DNA of 64,000 bases from Bufo bufo (taxonomy: Eukaryota > Chordata > Amphibia > Anura > Bufonidae): NCBI RefSeq assembly GCF_905171765.1, contig NC_053395.1:188111577-188175576 (forward strand), written 5' to 3'. Shown piece by piece: positions 1 through 11,369 of this stretch. The notes beneath the pieces were generated by a model. It did no database searches and was not told the origin of the DNA. It was given only the letters and a program-made list of their open reading frames with translations. How positions within the stretch are numbered: the first letter of the stretch is position 1; each line of letters begins with the position of its first letter. A program made the translations under genes and the position numbers.

Positions 1-177
1 CTTTGGGGCGTTTTAGACGCCGATCTTAAGCCCCATGCGCTGGCAGTGGATCCACCAAAGTTATTTAGAGGAGACGGCCTGTACATAACTTCAGCGGATC
101 CACCACCGCTTCTAAATCTACACCAGCTCCCTTGCTGGCATAGATCTAGACCATTTTCTACACCTAAAACAGGTGAA
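1..177. repeat. Unclassified repeat fragment at the window edge
   Basis: No convincing reading frame. The stretch has short self-complementary pieces (for example GGATCCACCA near 50 and 98) typical of MITE arms, but its left end is outside the window, so it cannot be assigned to a family. Confidence 0.3.
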
Positions 178-185
178 AAAATGAT

Positions 186-763
186 TAGAGATGAGCAAAT
201 TTCTTAAAAGTTTGATTTGGCTGATTTGCCAAATTTCACAAACAAATTCACTTTGTGACTAATTACTTTGTCACGAAGCGCATTTTTTAGTAAGTAGCAG
301 GTGCAATGACAGGGAGCTGCGATAGCGCCGCCCCCGTCATTGTACCCCTCAGATGGCGCGTTCAGACATGATCGCGGCATCTGAGTGTAAAATTAACAAT
401 ACTTTTTTTTTTTTATCAAACTTACCGCCTCTGTTTGATCGCGACGGGCTGGCCGCTTGAAGATCTTGGCCGAAATCCTGTGCAGCGCGAGATTACGTTA
501 TAACGCCGGCTGGCGTGATGATGTATTTCGCACCACACAGGATTTCGGCCGAGATCTTCAAGCAAGATTGAGGCTGGGGGCCCGTCGCGAGCAAATGGAG
601 GAGGTACAGTAAGTCTGAATTTCTTTTCTTTTTTTTTATACTATTTCAGGTTAAATCGATTCGCTGACACGAAGCACGTGGAAATTCAGCTTCTAGGCGA
701 ATCGAATTTATCCTGAAATTCGGAACGAATTCCACTTCGTGGGATTCGATTCGCTCATCTCTA
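186..763. mobile_element. hAT-type MITE with 8-bp target duplication
   Basis: The ends are TAGAGATGAGC on the left and its near complement GCTCATCTCTA on the right. They are flanked by a perfect 8-bp duplication AAAATGAT (178-185 and 764-771), the hallmark length for hAT transposition. No transposase is encoded, so it is non-autonomous. Its middle (about 435-595) is a strong foldback around GAAGATCTTGGCCGAAATCC and its complement, which may be an older element nested inside. Confidence 0.85.
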
Positions 764-866
764 AAAATGATGTTGTTGTTGTTTAGCTCTAGGTCATCTA
801 GCTAAATCTCCGGGTCATGGCTGATTCCACCAAGATCAAATGTTTATGACAAGTGGACAAAAGAAA

Positions 867-2067
867 AAGGTGGGGGGGGGGGGGGGGGGGGGGGTCTAGC
901 TATAATATTCCCCTCTGGGATTTGAAGAGCCTCGAATGGGAAGATATCTTAAGGTATTTCTCTCAGGTTCTGTTGTTAAGACTCGAAATCTCCTCAAATC
1001 TGCAAATTTCGTCAACTTTTTGAACCCATTCACTGTGGGTGGGCGGGTCCCTACTGAGCCAGCGAGCTGGCACTAAGGCCTTGGCTGCTGCGAGTAGGTG
1101 TGTAATCAAGCTGTTTTTGGAGGGCGAAAATGACGGGTCTGCTCTTGCTATTGTAATGTGTTTGCTTTTCAAGGTAAAGGAGGTTCGGCATACTTGGTTA
1201 ATGGTTAGTTCAATTTGTTTCCAATACACATGGTAATGGCTGTGCAAGTAAACCATATATGCAAGAGGAAGCCAATGCCAGATTCACACCTCCAACAGAT
1301 GTTTGATTCAGAAAGGTTATGCGTGAATAGGTATTCAGGTGTCCTATACCAGGGATGGGCAAACTGCGGCTCTCCAGCTGTTGTAAAACTACAACTCCCA
1401 GTATGCCCAGTCTGCATACAGCTATCAGCCTACAGCAGGGCATGATGGGATTTGTAGTTTTACAACAGCTGGAGAGCCACAGTTTGCCCATTACTGTCCT
1501 ATACCATCTGGTTAGGAGTTTGTAGTGATTCTCTTGAAGTCTAACACATGTAGAGAAACCATGTGAGGAGTTTAGTATGGATTGTACTTCTATATCCGTG
1601 AGAGAGATGTTCAGGTCCCTCTCCCAGGAGGAAATAAAGGATGGTCTTGTAGGTGTCAGGGGCTTCAGTAGTAGAGAATATATGTTTCCCACTTTTCTTG
1701 GCGCCTGTTGGCTGAGTGTGTGTGTGGTTTCATACTGAGTGAGTTGACGTTTGGATGAGTAGGCCTTTAGGAAACCTTCAGAGACTTTGCGAAAGTGAGC
1801 CATATGAAGTGAGTTAATGGTGGTGGTGTTTAATAAGCTTAGGAGTTCGTCTTGTGTTGGCTCCATGTTAGATGAAAAAAGATCAGCTATAGTGAGGTCC
1901 TTAAGTTTGTTCCAGAAGTCAGAGTACGGTGAATCTAGGGTGGTGACAATGTTAGGTAATAGTGATGCTGGCATAAGAGGGGATGGATAGGTCGCCAAAG
2001 TGTCTTTTAGAGACATCCACGTCTTGCATATGCCTATGAGGAGGGGGTCTAGGTCTGCACGCCTCAA
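867..2067 (-). pseudogene. 5'-truncated L1/Tx1-type LINE, C-terminal part of ORF2
   Basis: On the minus strand this encodes a decayed version of the C-terminal third of the reverse-transcriptase protein that is intact at 42059-44552. Matching blocks include SSHGFSTCVRLQENHYKLL (intact copy: KSHGHSRCVRLQETHYKIL), the zinc-knuckle start CWRCESG, and LLAAAKALVPARWLS near the end. Identity by eye is well below half in places, so it is a different, older subfamily. The frame is broken by a MITE inserted at 1350-1496 and by later frame changes. The G run at about 872-893 probably corresponds to the poly-C run in the 3' UTR of the intact copy, which supports the 3' limit. The 5' boundary near 2067 is approximate. 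Confidence 0.85.
1350..1496. mobile_element. Small palindromic hAT MITE inside the LINE fragment
   Basis: The element is 147 bp and begins CAGGGATGGGCAAACT; the other end reads CAGTAATGGGCAAACT on the opposite strand. A perfect 8-bp target duplication TCCTATAC lies at 1342-1349 and 1497-1504. Removing the insertion restores the LINE reading across the site, so the MITE landed after the LINE. A diverged relative lies at 52435-52554. Confidence 0.92.
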
Positions 2068-2407
2068 AGTGTCTTCCCTCTATCTCAGCAGTTTTTTGAG
2101 AAGGTTTGACTGTATTACTATGCACACACAGGTTCTGTGTGCAGTCATAAAAAACTCCTCTGGACAGCATCATATAAAGTTGGTGTCCTACAGGAGTACA
2201 GTAGGGCTCACCTTAATGTATGTCTGCTGGATTATGGCTCCATACTACTTGAAGGTTGTACAATATAGCCGAGTGCATGAGGCCTTGATGTACAGTAAAA
2301 CTTTGTAGCAATGTTGTTTTCTATGTGGTTGGTCATACTCCACGTATCATGCAGTTATTATTATTATTATAATCATAAAGAACATAAAAAAAAGAAGTTT
2401 TTTTTAC
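2068..2407. other. Intron sequence with short ATT microsatellite
   Basis: This is intron of the minus-strand myosin gene downstream of the 2408-2524 exon. It holds an (ATT)n-like run near 2352-2372. No exon was recognised. The splice donor of the adjacent exon lies at 2406-2407. Confidence 0.5.
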
Positions 2408-2524
2408 CTGTGGAGAATAAATGCTGAGGTTCTGGAAAGGATTTAAAGCGATCAAAATATCGCCAACGTAGGTGTATATCTGTAAATCTGCAAACCGGGT
2501 TTGTAACTGGTGAATTATGGTTTC
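2408..2524 (-). CDS. MYO3B: Class III myosin exon, start of the motor domain (MYO3B-like)
   Basis: This 117-bp exon encodes 39 residues of the N-terminal myosin motor, including the highly conserved class III block [18 protein letters not shown] followed by SIYSPQ. It is bounded by an acceptor (TTTTTGTTCAG) and a donor (CAG|GTAAAA), and both splice phases are 0. It joins directly to the exon at 4322-4418, whose last codons read LDE, giving LDE|ETIIHQL. Class III myosins are actin-based motors with an N-terminal kinase, found in hair-cell stereocilia and photoreceptors. The linker and motor sequence resemble MYO3B more than MYO3A from family knowledge. The next motor exon lies beyond position 1. 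Confidence 0.9.
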
Positions 2525-3294
2525 CTGAACAAAAAAACATGAGAGACGTGACAATTCGCAAATCACTTTACTACGTTTCTCAATTAGCAATTAATATTAA
2601 TAAAAATTAAAATATCAGAAAATAAATTCTCCTTAACTATCACTTATCATTGTGCTAATAAGAAAATTCCATGAAGACTAAAAAGTCTCCATGGACCCGA
2701 AAAGCAACAATTCCTGCATTCATGGTGGTAAAACTGTAATTTCCAACCGATACAAATTTGTTCCAAGTGTTAAAAAAAATTTATGAAGCTGGGTCATTGC
2801 TTGTTGTCAGTGAATAGAAGCATTCTTGCTTTCATCCAGAGGTCCATGCCCTGAGAGTTTTCAACAATTGTGTACTTTCTAGGCAACCTTCTGTGAGCTA
2901 AATCCAACTGCAGCGCACACCGCTGCCCTGTCCTCTCGCTGACTGTCATGCTTAGAAGAAAGGGAGTTCCACTGCTCAGATCAAACAGGCACCTTACCCA
3001 TTGTTTGCTAAACATGTATGGCGTGGCGCACAGTTTCTTAATACCCGATAGCAAAGGGGCATGGGATGAAGCAGGACTAGGCCCCCATTCTCCAAGGACC
3101 CCATAGTAACAGCATGTTCTTAAATTTGCTACACAATGGACCAGATTCACTATTGACTCTGTGCCCCAATTTTCTTCATTTTAGCACAAAATGTTGCATC
3201 TGGTGGCACACCCGATGAGGGGGCGTAGTTCTATCGAAAGGGGTGTGGCATCACACCCTCAACATTTCTGTCTTTAAAATCTGAAAGTAAGAGC
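2525..3294 (-). other. Intron between motor and linker exons, no gene seen
   Basis: AT-rich sequence within the 1797-bp intron 2525-4321 of the MYO3B-like gene. Minus-strand open frames (for example 2794-3150) have no recognisable domain and no flanking splice logic, so I treat them as chance. Confidence 0.5.
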
Positions 3295-3298
3295 TTAA

Positions 3299-3744
3299 AG
3301 AGGTCCGTTCATGGAATTGTGTGTTACAAATTGGTATGCTTACTAGATAGTGCGGCCCCTACAGATGCAAGCACCTTTCTTTTCTTTTTTTCAAAAATAC
3401 CCCTTTGTTCTGCTGCTGTGCCCCCAGCTGTTTTTGGTGCCTGATATGTTCATTTAGACCATCGGTACAGAGAGAAGACATTTGGTTTCTCAAAGGGCGT
3501 CTCCTTCTCCTTGGCTGTGACGCCGTCACAGCCAGGGAGAAGGTGAGCTGTTTTTTTGCTAAACTAAATGCCAGGCCATGAGACCAATGAATGTGATGTC
3601 ACATGGCCTAGGAAGAGACCGTGGCGGTCACTGGAGTGCCGCAGCCTCTTCAAACAGCTGATTGGCCGGGGTGCTGAGGATAGGCCATCAATATGAGTCA
3701 TGGAAAGCCCATTTTGCATAAAAAAACATCTTACAGATGACCCC
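3299..3744. mobile_element. Probable T2/Kolobok-like MITE (TTAA target sites)
   Basis: TTAA lies at 3295-3298 and 3745-3748. The interior carries segments shared with other MITEs in the window, such as the CTTCAAACAGCTGATTGG block and a GAGGATAGGCCATCAATAT block, also seen near 60470-60560. The terminal repeats are poorly matched, so the exact limits are uncertain. Confidence 0.5.
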
Positions 3745-4321
3745 TTAAAAGCAATCCTCTAAGCCCCTCTTACTAAGACTCCTTCCCCTCAGTAGTATAT
3801 GAGCAGCAGTTACATTATAATCTGTTTCTTACTTGTGGTTAGTAATATGCACTTTATACTAGTTCTGCCCTAATGGGAATCATCTCTCCATGCAATGACT
3901 TCTTGCTGAGCCCGTGATAGACTTGTGTTTATACACAGCAGCCAATCAGAGGAGGCAGAGCTGCAGAGGGAGGGAGACCACATCACCCTCAACCAATGAT
4001 GAGACAGCAGGTGTGACTACCTCATGCTCCCCGTAGACCCTGTAGCTAACCTGTAGTCACAGATCCCAGTTCTGTCCTAATGGAGTTGAGCTAAAAAACA
4101 GCCGAGTAGCAATTACTGGGGGATATAAATAGCAGGTAATCATGCTCTGTTGAGATTTACTTACATATCATTTTGAGGTCATGAATGGATGATCCCTTTA
4201 AAAGGGACATACTTACCAAATATCACCTGCTCATTGACTGGAGTCTCAGCACATAGGATAGCATATAATAAATGCACGAAGATAAGATGCACAGCAGCAT
4301 AAAATTCAAGCAGTCATTTAC

Positions 4322-4418
4322 CTCATCTAGAACCTCCAGGTTGACCAGGTCATCATCCAGACAGGTGTTCTCCTTGGTGTGCAGCACATAAGGCCTCCTG
4401 GTATGCATCCTTTCATAC
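4322..4418 (-). CDS. MYO3B: Class III myosin exon, kinase-motor linker (MYO3B-like)
   Basis: This 97-bp exon encodes the tail of codon AGG and then 32 residues, starting [10 protein letters not shown] and ending [12 protein letters not shown]. In class III myosins this stretch links the kinase domain to the motor; the ERMHTRRPY and [10 protein letters not shown] blocks are characteristic of MYO3B. The acceptor reads TATATGGTACAG and the donor GAG|GTAAATG. The first base completes the split codon left by the exon at 29725-29880 (AG plus G), and the end is in phase with the 2408-2524 exon. The two flanking introns are very unequal: 1.8 kb downstream and 25.3 kb upstream. Confidence 0.9.
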
Positions 4419-5640
4419 CTGTACCATATAAGACATAAAACAAATGTAATGGCAGCTCTAAACCCAAACCTGGTCATGTGGCAACAATATCAGCCGCAAC
4501 CTAGAAGAACATCTACTCAGAAGTTGGTAGCACCTCCAATTGATGCTAACACAATGAGGTTCTTCCTGCAGATATCCTTAAAGTTGAATCTCCAAAACCC
4601 ATTATCTGGGATATAGAACAATGGTGTTATCTCACAGAGGTTAATGAAATTGGTCTCCAGTTAAGGTGGATTTACATCCTTCAGTGTTGTGTGCAGTTTT
4701 AATGCCCCCCTGGAGATAAACACCGTGTCCGTTCTAATTGACAACAGTTGTAATTAATCAGAAATTTTAACAATTTTGATAAAGTCAACCAGACCCCATT
4801 GTGGCCTTACCTGTCTACACTACAGAGTGTCTCTTCTAACAGAGCATCTTTCTGAAACAAGAGTCCCTTTAACCACACAAATGGTCAAGCTCCTGGTCTG
4901 AGATGTAATCTTGGTCTTTATGTTACGGAATTAGAAGCAAAGACTTTTTTATCTGCTAACTCTAGGTAATCTGATTAGAACCAAAATCTTGAAACTAGTC
5001 AACTATTAAATTAAAATGGACTAATAATGAAACATGACACTGGGATTATGAAGGAGTCCCCTGCCGAGGACAGGAAACAAGCTTTCTATGTGATCTACAT
5101 GATGTTGTCTTTAATTTATAAACTTAAGGAAAGAACAATTTCTGGTTTACAGCAAAGGAGCCTCCTGCTGTGAAACACTTAGCAGTGATCCGCGATGAGG
5201 GCTTCTGACAGACATTTTCCTTCATAGAGGCCACGCTGTCACGTGATGAGACAAATCCCAGAGCTCTGAGAACTAAATGCATGGGTGGACCTCCTGCTTG
5301 TGAGATGGGAGTCACACAAATCCTCAAACTATCAGCAATGATACAAGGGGAGGTCACTTTAGTGTGCAAACATCTGATCGTTACACAACATTTCCAAGGT
5401 CACAAACATCAAGACACAAGAAATGTACTTCTTATCATGGTGTCTTCCTCTGGTTCAAGTACATTGTAGGAAAGAGCACTTGGTATAAAATCAGAAGTAC
5501 CCCACATTCTTACTGATTAAGCATATGGAAAGGAGTCCCATTGACTTCAGTGTGGCAAACATAGGCCTTTTTCAGGGGCAGAAAAAAAGATACATCCTGC
5601 ACTATATGACAGTATATATGCAGATGTATATGGCTACATT
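4419..5640 (-). other. Intron sequence, mostly unique, no gene seen
   Basis: This is the first part of the 25.3-kb intron. It contains no clear terminal repeats or long palindromes. Open frames at 5124-5369 and 5281-5469 are antisense shadows of each other without recognisable content. Confidence 0.45.
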
Positions 5641-6775
5641 TTTAAAGTCACACAAACTAATGCACTATAGCAATAGATGCAAACACAACATATAGACTAA
5701 GCCCTCACTCTCATGATAAAATCTGAGACTCTTAGACAATATATTTTGATCAAAACACATCTGTGCCCACCTACCCAGCGCCAAGGTGTTCTCAGGTGTA
5801 GGCAGGTCCTACTCTATACCTACCTTTGCCGTATGGGCATCTATATTTAGGAGAGCAGACCCTGCACATATAGTGTGCTGCTCCTGGTTACCTCTGTGTG
5901 CATCAGCAACCAATGAGAGGAGGAGTGCACACAGCTATATGTACCACCTTAACCCCTTAAGGACCCATGGACGTGACTTAAGGACCAGCGCCGTACATGT
6001 ACGGCAGACTGGGCGGGCCCAGGAGCTGCGCCCAATCAGCGGCACGGACCCGGCAGTCACTGACAGCCAGGCCCCTGCTGCATACGCCGGCATCGGTGAA
6101 AATAAAGATGCCGGCGTGTTAACCCCTTGTATGCCGCGGTCAAAGCTGACCATGCCATGCAGAAGGTTCGCGGAGGGTACGGGTGCCCTCCACTTCCCCA
6201 TCGGGAACTTGTCTTCTACGGAAGCCTATGAGATCCAGCCCATAAAAGCTGACAGCCAATGCATTACAATACAGGTAGTATTGCAATGCATTGCAGAGGG
6301 GATCAGACCCCAGAAGTTGAAGTCCCAGAGTGGGACAAAAATAAAAAGTTAAATGTTAAGTGTTTTTCATAATAAAAAAAATTAAGTTTCAAGTAAAAAA
6401 AAAAAAAGATACCAAAATAAAACACATAAAATTGTAAAAAAAAAAAAAAAAGAAAAAAAAGAAAACCAGACATATTGGGTATTGCCGCATCCGTAACGAC
6501 TGGCTCTACAAAAATATCACATGATGCATCCCCTCACCTGAACACTGTAGAAAAAATAAAATAAAAACTGTGCTAAAACATTTTTTTGTCACCTTACATC
6601 ACAAAAAGTGCAACACCAAGCAATCAAAAAGGCGTATGCCCCCCAAAATAGTACCAATTAAACCGTCACCTCATCCCGCAAAAAATAAGACCCTACCGCT
6701 GATTGGGCGCAGCTCCTGCACCCGCCCAGTCTGCCGTACATGTACGGCGCTGGTCTGTACGGCGCTGGTCCTTGA

Positions 6776-7075
6776 ATGACACGCCGCATCTCAGTGCCGG
6801 GTCCGCGCTCTCAGCCCGCATGCGCAGTAAAGGGCTGCTGTAGCGCGATCCCGGCTCCGGCTCGTACACTCAGCCGGCTTCAGTCTCGCTACAGCGCATG
6901 CGCCCGCTCTGTATGCGCAGGTAGAGAAGATGCCGGGCGCGGGCGCGAGTATGTAAGGCTGGTGGGCGCATGCGCTGTAGCGAGACTGAAGCCGGGATCG
7001 CGCTACAGCAGCCCTTTACTGCGCATGCGGACTGAGTGTGCGGTCCCGGCACTGAGATGCGGCGTGTCAATCAAG
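6776..7075. repeat. GC-rich palindrome inside the TTAA element
   Basis: Arms at about 6776-6900 and 6960-7075 are near-perfect complements (for example GACACGCCGCATCTCAGTGC and its complement) around a GC-rich loop. This explains the overlapping antisense open frames here; they are not genes. Confidence 0.75.
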
Positions 7076-8136
7076 GCGGCGGGAAGCGGGGAGAGCAGGA
7101 TTGGAGATGCTTAGGCCGCTGCCCCCTTGACTTCAAGCCTGACTTGAAACACGGGGCAGCAGCTGAATAAAACATCAATTTCTCAATGAGGCTAAATGCT
7201 GGGAAACGACAAAAAAGTGCTATAGGACACTACTATGTAGCACTATAAGGTACTCTGAACAGCTTAATAAGCAATTTTTTGGTGACAGGTTCCCTTTAAG
7301 ACAATCGCCAGAAAAAAAAAAAAAAATATGGCTCTCAGACTATGGAGACACTGAATAATGATTTTTTTTTGTTTGAAAAATGATTTTATTGTGTAAAACT
7401 TAAATAAATAAAAAAAGTATACATATTAGGTATTGCCGTGTCTGTAACAACTTGCTGTATAAAAATATCACATGAACTAACTCCTCAGGTAAACACCGTA
7501 AAAAAAAAAAACTGTGTAAAAGAAAGCCATTTTTTGTCACCTTACATCACAAAAAGTGTAATACCAAGCGATCAAAAAGTCATATGCACCCTAAAATAGT
7601 ACCAAACAAACCGTCATCTCATACCGAAAAAAATGAGCCCCTAGATAAGACAGTCGCCCAAAAAATAAAAAAAACTATGGCTTTCAGAATATGGAGACAC
7701 TAAAAAAAAATGGTATTTGGTATTGTCGCGTCCGTAACAACCTGCTCTATAAAATAGCACATGATCTAATCTGTCAGATGAACATTGCAAAAAAACAAAA
7801 AATAAAAACAGTGCCAAAACAGCTATTTTTTGTTATCTTGCCTCACAAAAAGTGTAATATAGAGCATCCAAAAATCATATGTACCCTAAAATAGTACCAA
7901 CAAAACTGCCACCTTATCCCGCAGTTTCCAAAATGGGGTCACTTTTTTAGGAGTTTCTACTCTAGGGGTCCATCAGGGGGTCTTCAAATGTGGCATGGCA
8001 ACTTAAAATTATCCCAGTGAAATCTGCCTTCCAAAAACCATATTGCGTTCATTTTCTTCTGCGCCCTGCCATGTGCCCGTACAGCAGTTTACGACCACAT
8101 ATGGGGTGTTTCTGTAAATTACAGAATCAGGGTAAC

Positions 8137-8473
8137 GCCTCATGCACACGGCCATTGTGCGGCAGTTCCCTACATTGGGGACCGCAATTTGCAGTCCCCA
8201 ATGCACAGGCAACATCCGTGTGGCGGCCGGGACGGATCGAGACCCATTGAACTTGAATGGGTCCGTGATCCGTCCGCACAACAAAAAAATAGAACATGTT
8301 CTATTTTTTTGCTGTGCGGAGGCACAGACAGAAACACCACGGAAGCACCCCAGCTGCGGATTGCGGACCCATTCAATTGATCCGTGATGCGGGGAATACT
8401 CGGCCGGTGCCTGCATATTGCGGACCTGCTGTTTGCGGGCCGCAATATGGCCACGGCCATGTGCATGAGGCCT
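8137..8473. mobile_element. hAT-like MITE, GCCTCATGCACACGGCC family
   Basis: Begins GCCTCATGCACACGGCCAT and ends with the complement, ATGGCCGTGTGCATGAGGC in inverted sense. The centre carries the hairpin AACATGTTCTATTTTTTTG. The same family recurs at 22617, 23662, 30813, 54934 and 58252. No reliable target duplication is visible. Confidence 0.7.
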
Positions 8474-9403
8474 AATAAATATTGAGTTTGTTTGGCTGTT
8501 AACCCTTGCTTTGTTAGCAGAAAAAAAATGGATTGAAATGGAAAATCTGCCAAAAAAGTCAAATTCTGAAATTTCATCTACATTTTCCTTTAATTCTTGT
8601 GGAACACCTAGAGGGTTAGCAAAGTTTGTAAAATACATTTTGAATACCTTGAGGGGTGTAGTTTCTAAAATGGGGCCATTTATGGGTGGTTTCTATTATG
8701 TAAGCCTCGCAAAGTGACTTCAGACCTGAATTAGTCCTTAAAAAGTGGGTTTTGGAAATTTTCTTAAACATTTTAAGATTTGCTTTTAAACTTCTAAGCC
8801 TTCTAATGTCCCAAAAAAAGAAAATGTCATTTACAAAATGATCCAAACATGAAGTAGACATATGGGAAATGTAAAGTAATAAACTATTTTAGGAGGTATC
8901 ACCATCTGTTTTAAAAGCAGAGAAATAGAAATTTTGAAAATTGCGAATTATTCCAAATTTTTGGTAAATTTGGTATTTATTTATAACTAAAAATGTAATA
9001 TTTTTACTTAATTTTACCACTGTCATGAAGTACAATATGTGACGAGAAAACAATCTCAGAATGGCTTGGATAAGTAAAAGCGTTTTAAAGTTATCACCAC
9101 ATAAAGTGACACATCTCTGATTTGCAAAAAATAAAATAGCCTGGTCCTTAAGGTGAAAAATGGCAGGGTCCTGAAGGGGTTAATCAAGATCGCCTATTAG
9201 ATAGGTGGGGCAAAAGTGCACGTGAATGCAACTCCCGGGATAGAAGCACATTCACACCAGAAGGGTGCCACTCCTTCAAGAGAAATTAAAAAAAAATCAC
9301 AGAAAAAAAGATATATGTGCAGGATCTGCTCTCCAGAACATAGATGCACAACTGCATAGGTAGGTAAAGAGTAGGACCTGCCTGACTGAGACCACCTTGG
9401 CGC

Positions 9404-9767
9404 TAGTGATGGGAAGTTCGAATCTTTTAAATGAATCAGTTCATTCAAAAGAACAGATTCATGAATCAAATCTTCGATTCACTTGCTGAGTCGGCTGACA
9501 AGCAAGTGAACCAAAGCTCAGGAGTTAAAAAAAATAAAAACAAGCATCCTGGGGGTGGGGAAAACTCAGGACTGGAGGGGAGGGGTAATTAATATAATTA
9601 AAATGGTTGCAAACCAAGTCGGTTGGGAGGGCCCAGCCTTCACACAAGACCTGGTAGAGTCTCTGCTACCTCACTCTGACCAGCTTCAGTCAGATGAATC
9701 GACTCCTCCAGTTCAGTGAAAGGAATCGATTCAAAAGAACGATTCGTTCAAGAACCCGACATCTCTA
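9404..9767. mobile_element. hAT MITE with 8-bp target duplication
   Basis: The ends are TAGTGATGGG and, inverted, TAGAGATGTCGGG. A perfect 8-bp duplication CTTGGCGC lies at 9396-9403 and 9768-9775. Its insertion split the right arm of the outer inverted repeat, so it is younger than that element. No coding capacity. Confidence 0.9.
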
Positions 9768-9900
9768 CTTGGCGCTGGGTAGGTGGGCACACGTGTGTTT
9801 TGATCAAAATATATTGGCTGAGTCTCAGATTTTATCAGTGAGGGCTTAGTCCATATGTTGTGTTTGCATCTATTGCTATAGTGCATTATTTTCTGTGACT

Positions 9901-10148
9901 TTTTCAGGGGCTGACTGACCCCACCTGAGATAGGAGGTTCTTGTGTCACCATGACTCAAGTATATTTTTCCACATTCTTTAATGGCATTGCAGCACTTAT
10001 GTAGAACATATGCCATTAGCCGCTTCTTACCCATCCTAAAAATAGGGACAAGACCAAACTAAAATGGGCCCTGTCTCCCTTGGGGCCTCACAGCAGCCAC
10101 GTGGGCTGTTTCAATGGTACATATGCCCTTGAGGTAAACGCCACAATA
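9901..10148. other. Intron sequence, nothing recognised
   Basis: Short intronic spacer between repeats; no gene, splice site pair or terminal repeat was seen. Confidence 0.4.
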
Positions 10149-10422
10149 AGGCCTCTTGCACACGACCGTATGACCTCCGAGATATACGGTCCGTGAGCAG
10201 CATTGATCGTGCGCACGGGAGCACACAGCATCATAGATTACAACGATGCTGTGCACGTCAGGCCGCCCGCGGGGCTATTGTCCGAAACTCATATGATCAT
10301 ATGATCCCGCGGGCGGCCTGACGTGCACAGCATCATTGTAATCTATGATGCTGTGTGCGCACGATCAATGCTGCTCACGGACCGTATATCTCGGAGGGCA
10401 TACGGTCGTGTGCAAGAGGCCT
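10149..10422. mobile_element. Near-perfect hairpin MITE
   Basis: The 274-bp element begins AGGCCTCTTGCACACGACCG and ends with its complement. The arms pair almost completely, including GCCGCCCGCGGG around the centre near 10285, so it could extrude as one hairpin. No clear target duplication beyond TA-like flanks. No coding capacity. Confidence 0.8.
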
Positions 10423-10697
10423 AACCTTGACAAGTGAAAAAAAAATTCTACTCATCATATGTCCTCCTCTAATGCACACATGAGGAACTTTAGAGGGGGC
10501 ATTTATTTTGCGGAAAGGAATGGAAATGTTGGGATTTTATATCACAATGAGTGTGTTTCATGCTAATTTCTTCCAGGTATCGTTAAAGGGGTCAGACTTA
10601 ATATAGTACATAGCAATCTCTAACGGAGCTAGAACCAGCCTTGTACCTCACATGGATCCAGAGATCCCCTATTCATTTCTCTCCCAGATTCTCTTAA

Positions 10698-11348
10698 AGG
10701 GATTCTGTCACCTCGTTTTCGGTTATAGAGCTGGGGACATGCACGGCTAGATCGCCGCTAGCATGTCCGCAATATACCGGTCCTATAGGGCTCTGTTCTT
10801 TTTATATTGTTTAAAAAATGATTTTAGAGATATGTAAATGACCCTGGTAAGAAGCCCAAGGGGCTGTACGAACCTTCCTGGTGCCCAGCCACGACCCCTG
10901 TGAAGGAGCCCAGCACCCCCTATGTCCTCCGAATCTCCTCCTTTCGACACAGTTAGATTGCCGTAATCTCGCGATGCGCGAGCTCGCGCATGCGCAGTGA
11001 CGGTATAGTGTTCCTTCCCTGTGCTGGCATCAGCCTCAGGGAAGGAACTGCGCATGCACGAGCTCGCACATCGCGAGATTACGGCGCTCTAACTGTGTTG
11101 AAAGGAGGAGATTCGGAGGACATAGGCGGTGCTGGGCTCCTTCACAGGGGGGGCGTGGCTGGGCACCAGGAAGATACGTACAGCCCCTTGGGCACCTTAC
11201 AAGACTCATTTACATATCTCTAAAATCATTTTTTAAACAAAATAAAAGCACACGGCTTTATGGGACAGGTATATTGCGGACATGCTAGCGGCGATCTAGC
11301 CGTGCATGTCTGCAGCTCTATAACCGAAAACGAGGTGACAGACTCCCT
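10698..11348. mobile_element. 651-bp palindromic T2/Kolobok-like MITE nested in another
   Basis: TTAA flanks lie at 10694-10697 and 11349-11352. The ends are AGGGATTCTGTCACCTCG and a near complement. Both arms match over almost the full length, meeting around 11010-11030. Antisense open frames at 10783-11055 and 10990-11223 are the two arms of this palindrome, not genes. Confidence 0.85.
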
Positions 11349-11369
11349 TTAAGGCTGGCAGCCCAGAGG

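Larger units (their letters stand above)
5953..9179. mobile_element. 3.2-kb composite TTAA-flanked DNA transposon, non-autonomous
   Basis: TTAA occurs at 5949-5952 and 9180-9183. The ends are CCCCTTAAGGACCC and, inverted, CCCCTTCAGGACCC. TTAA targeting is shared by piggyBac and Kolobok/T2 elements and I cannot separate them here. No transposase frame is present. The interior holds an inverted copy of its own left part (about 5967-6045 against 6700-6780), a GC-rich palindrome, three diverged direct repeats (about 6470-6690, 7430-7670, 7720-7930) and a hAT-like MITE. A related sequence ends the window (63400-63957). Confidence 0.75.
5648..9900. repeat. Outer long inverted repeat interrupted by two insertions
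   Basis: The left arm (about 5648-5870) and right arm (about 9320-9403 plus 9768-9900) are reverse complements, for example GCACTATAGCAATAGATGCA on the left and its complement near 9870. They behave as arms of one old foldback element. The 5953-9179 TTAA element sits between the arms, and the hAT MITE at 9404-9767 splits the right arm. The outer termini and target duplication could not be defined. Confidence 0.75.

Noticed and set aside
5786..6352. 188-codon plus-strand frame
   Set aside because: It crosses the left boundary of the TTAA element at 5953 and is read in repeat sequence; no domain.
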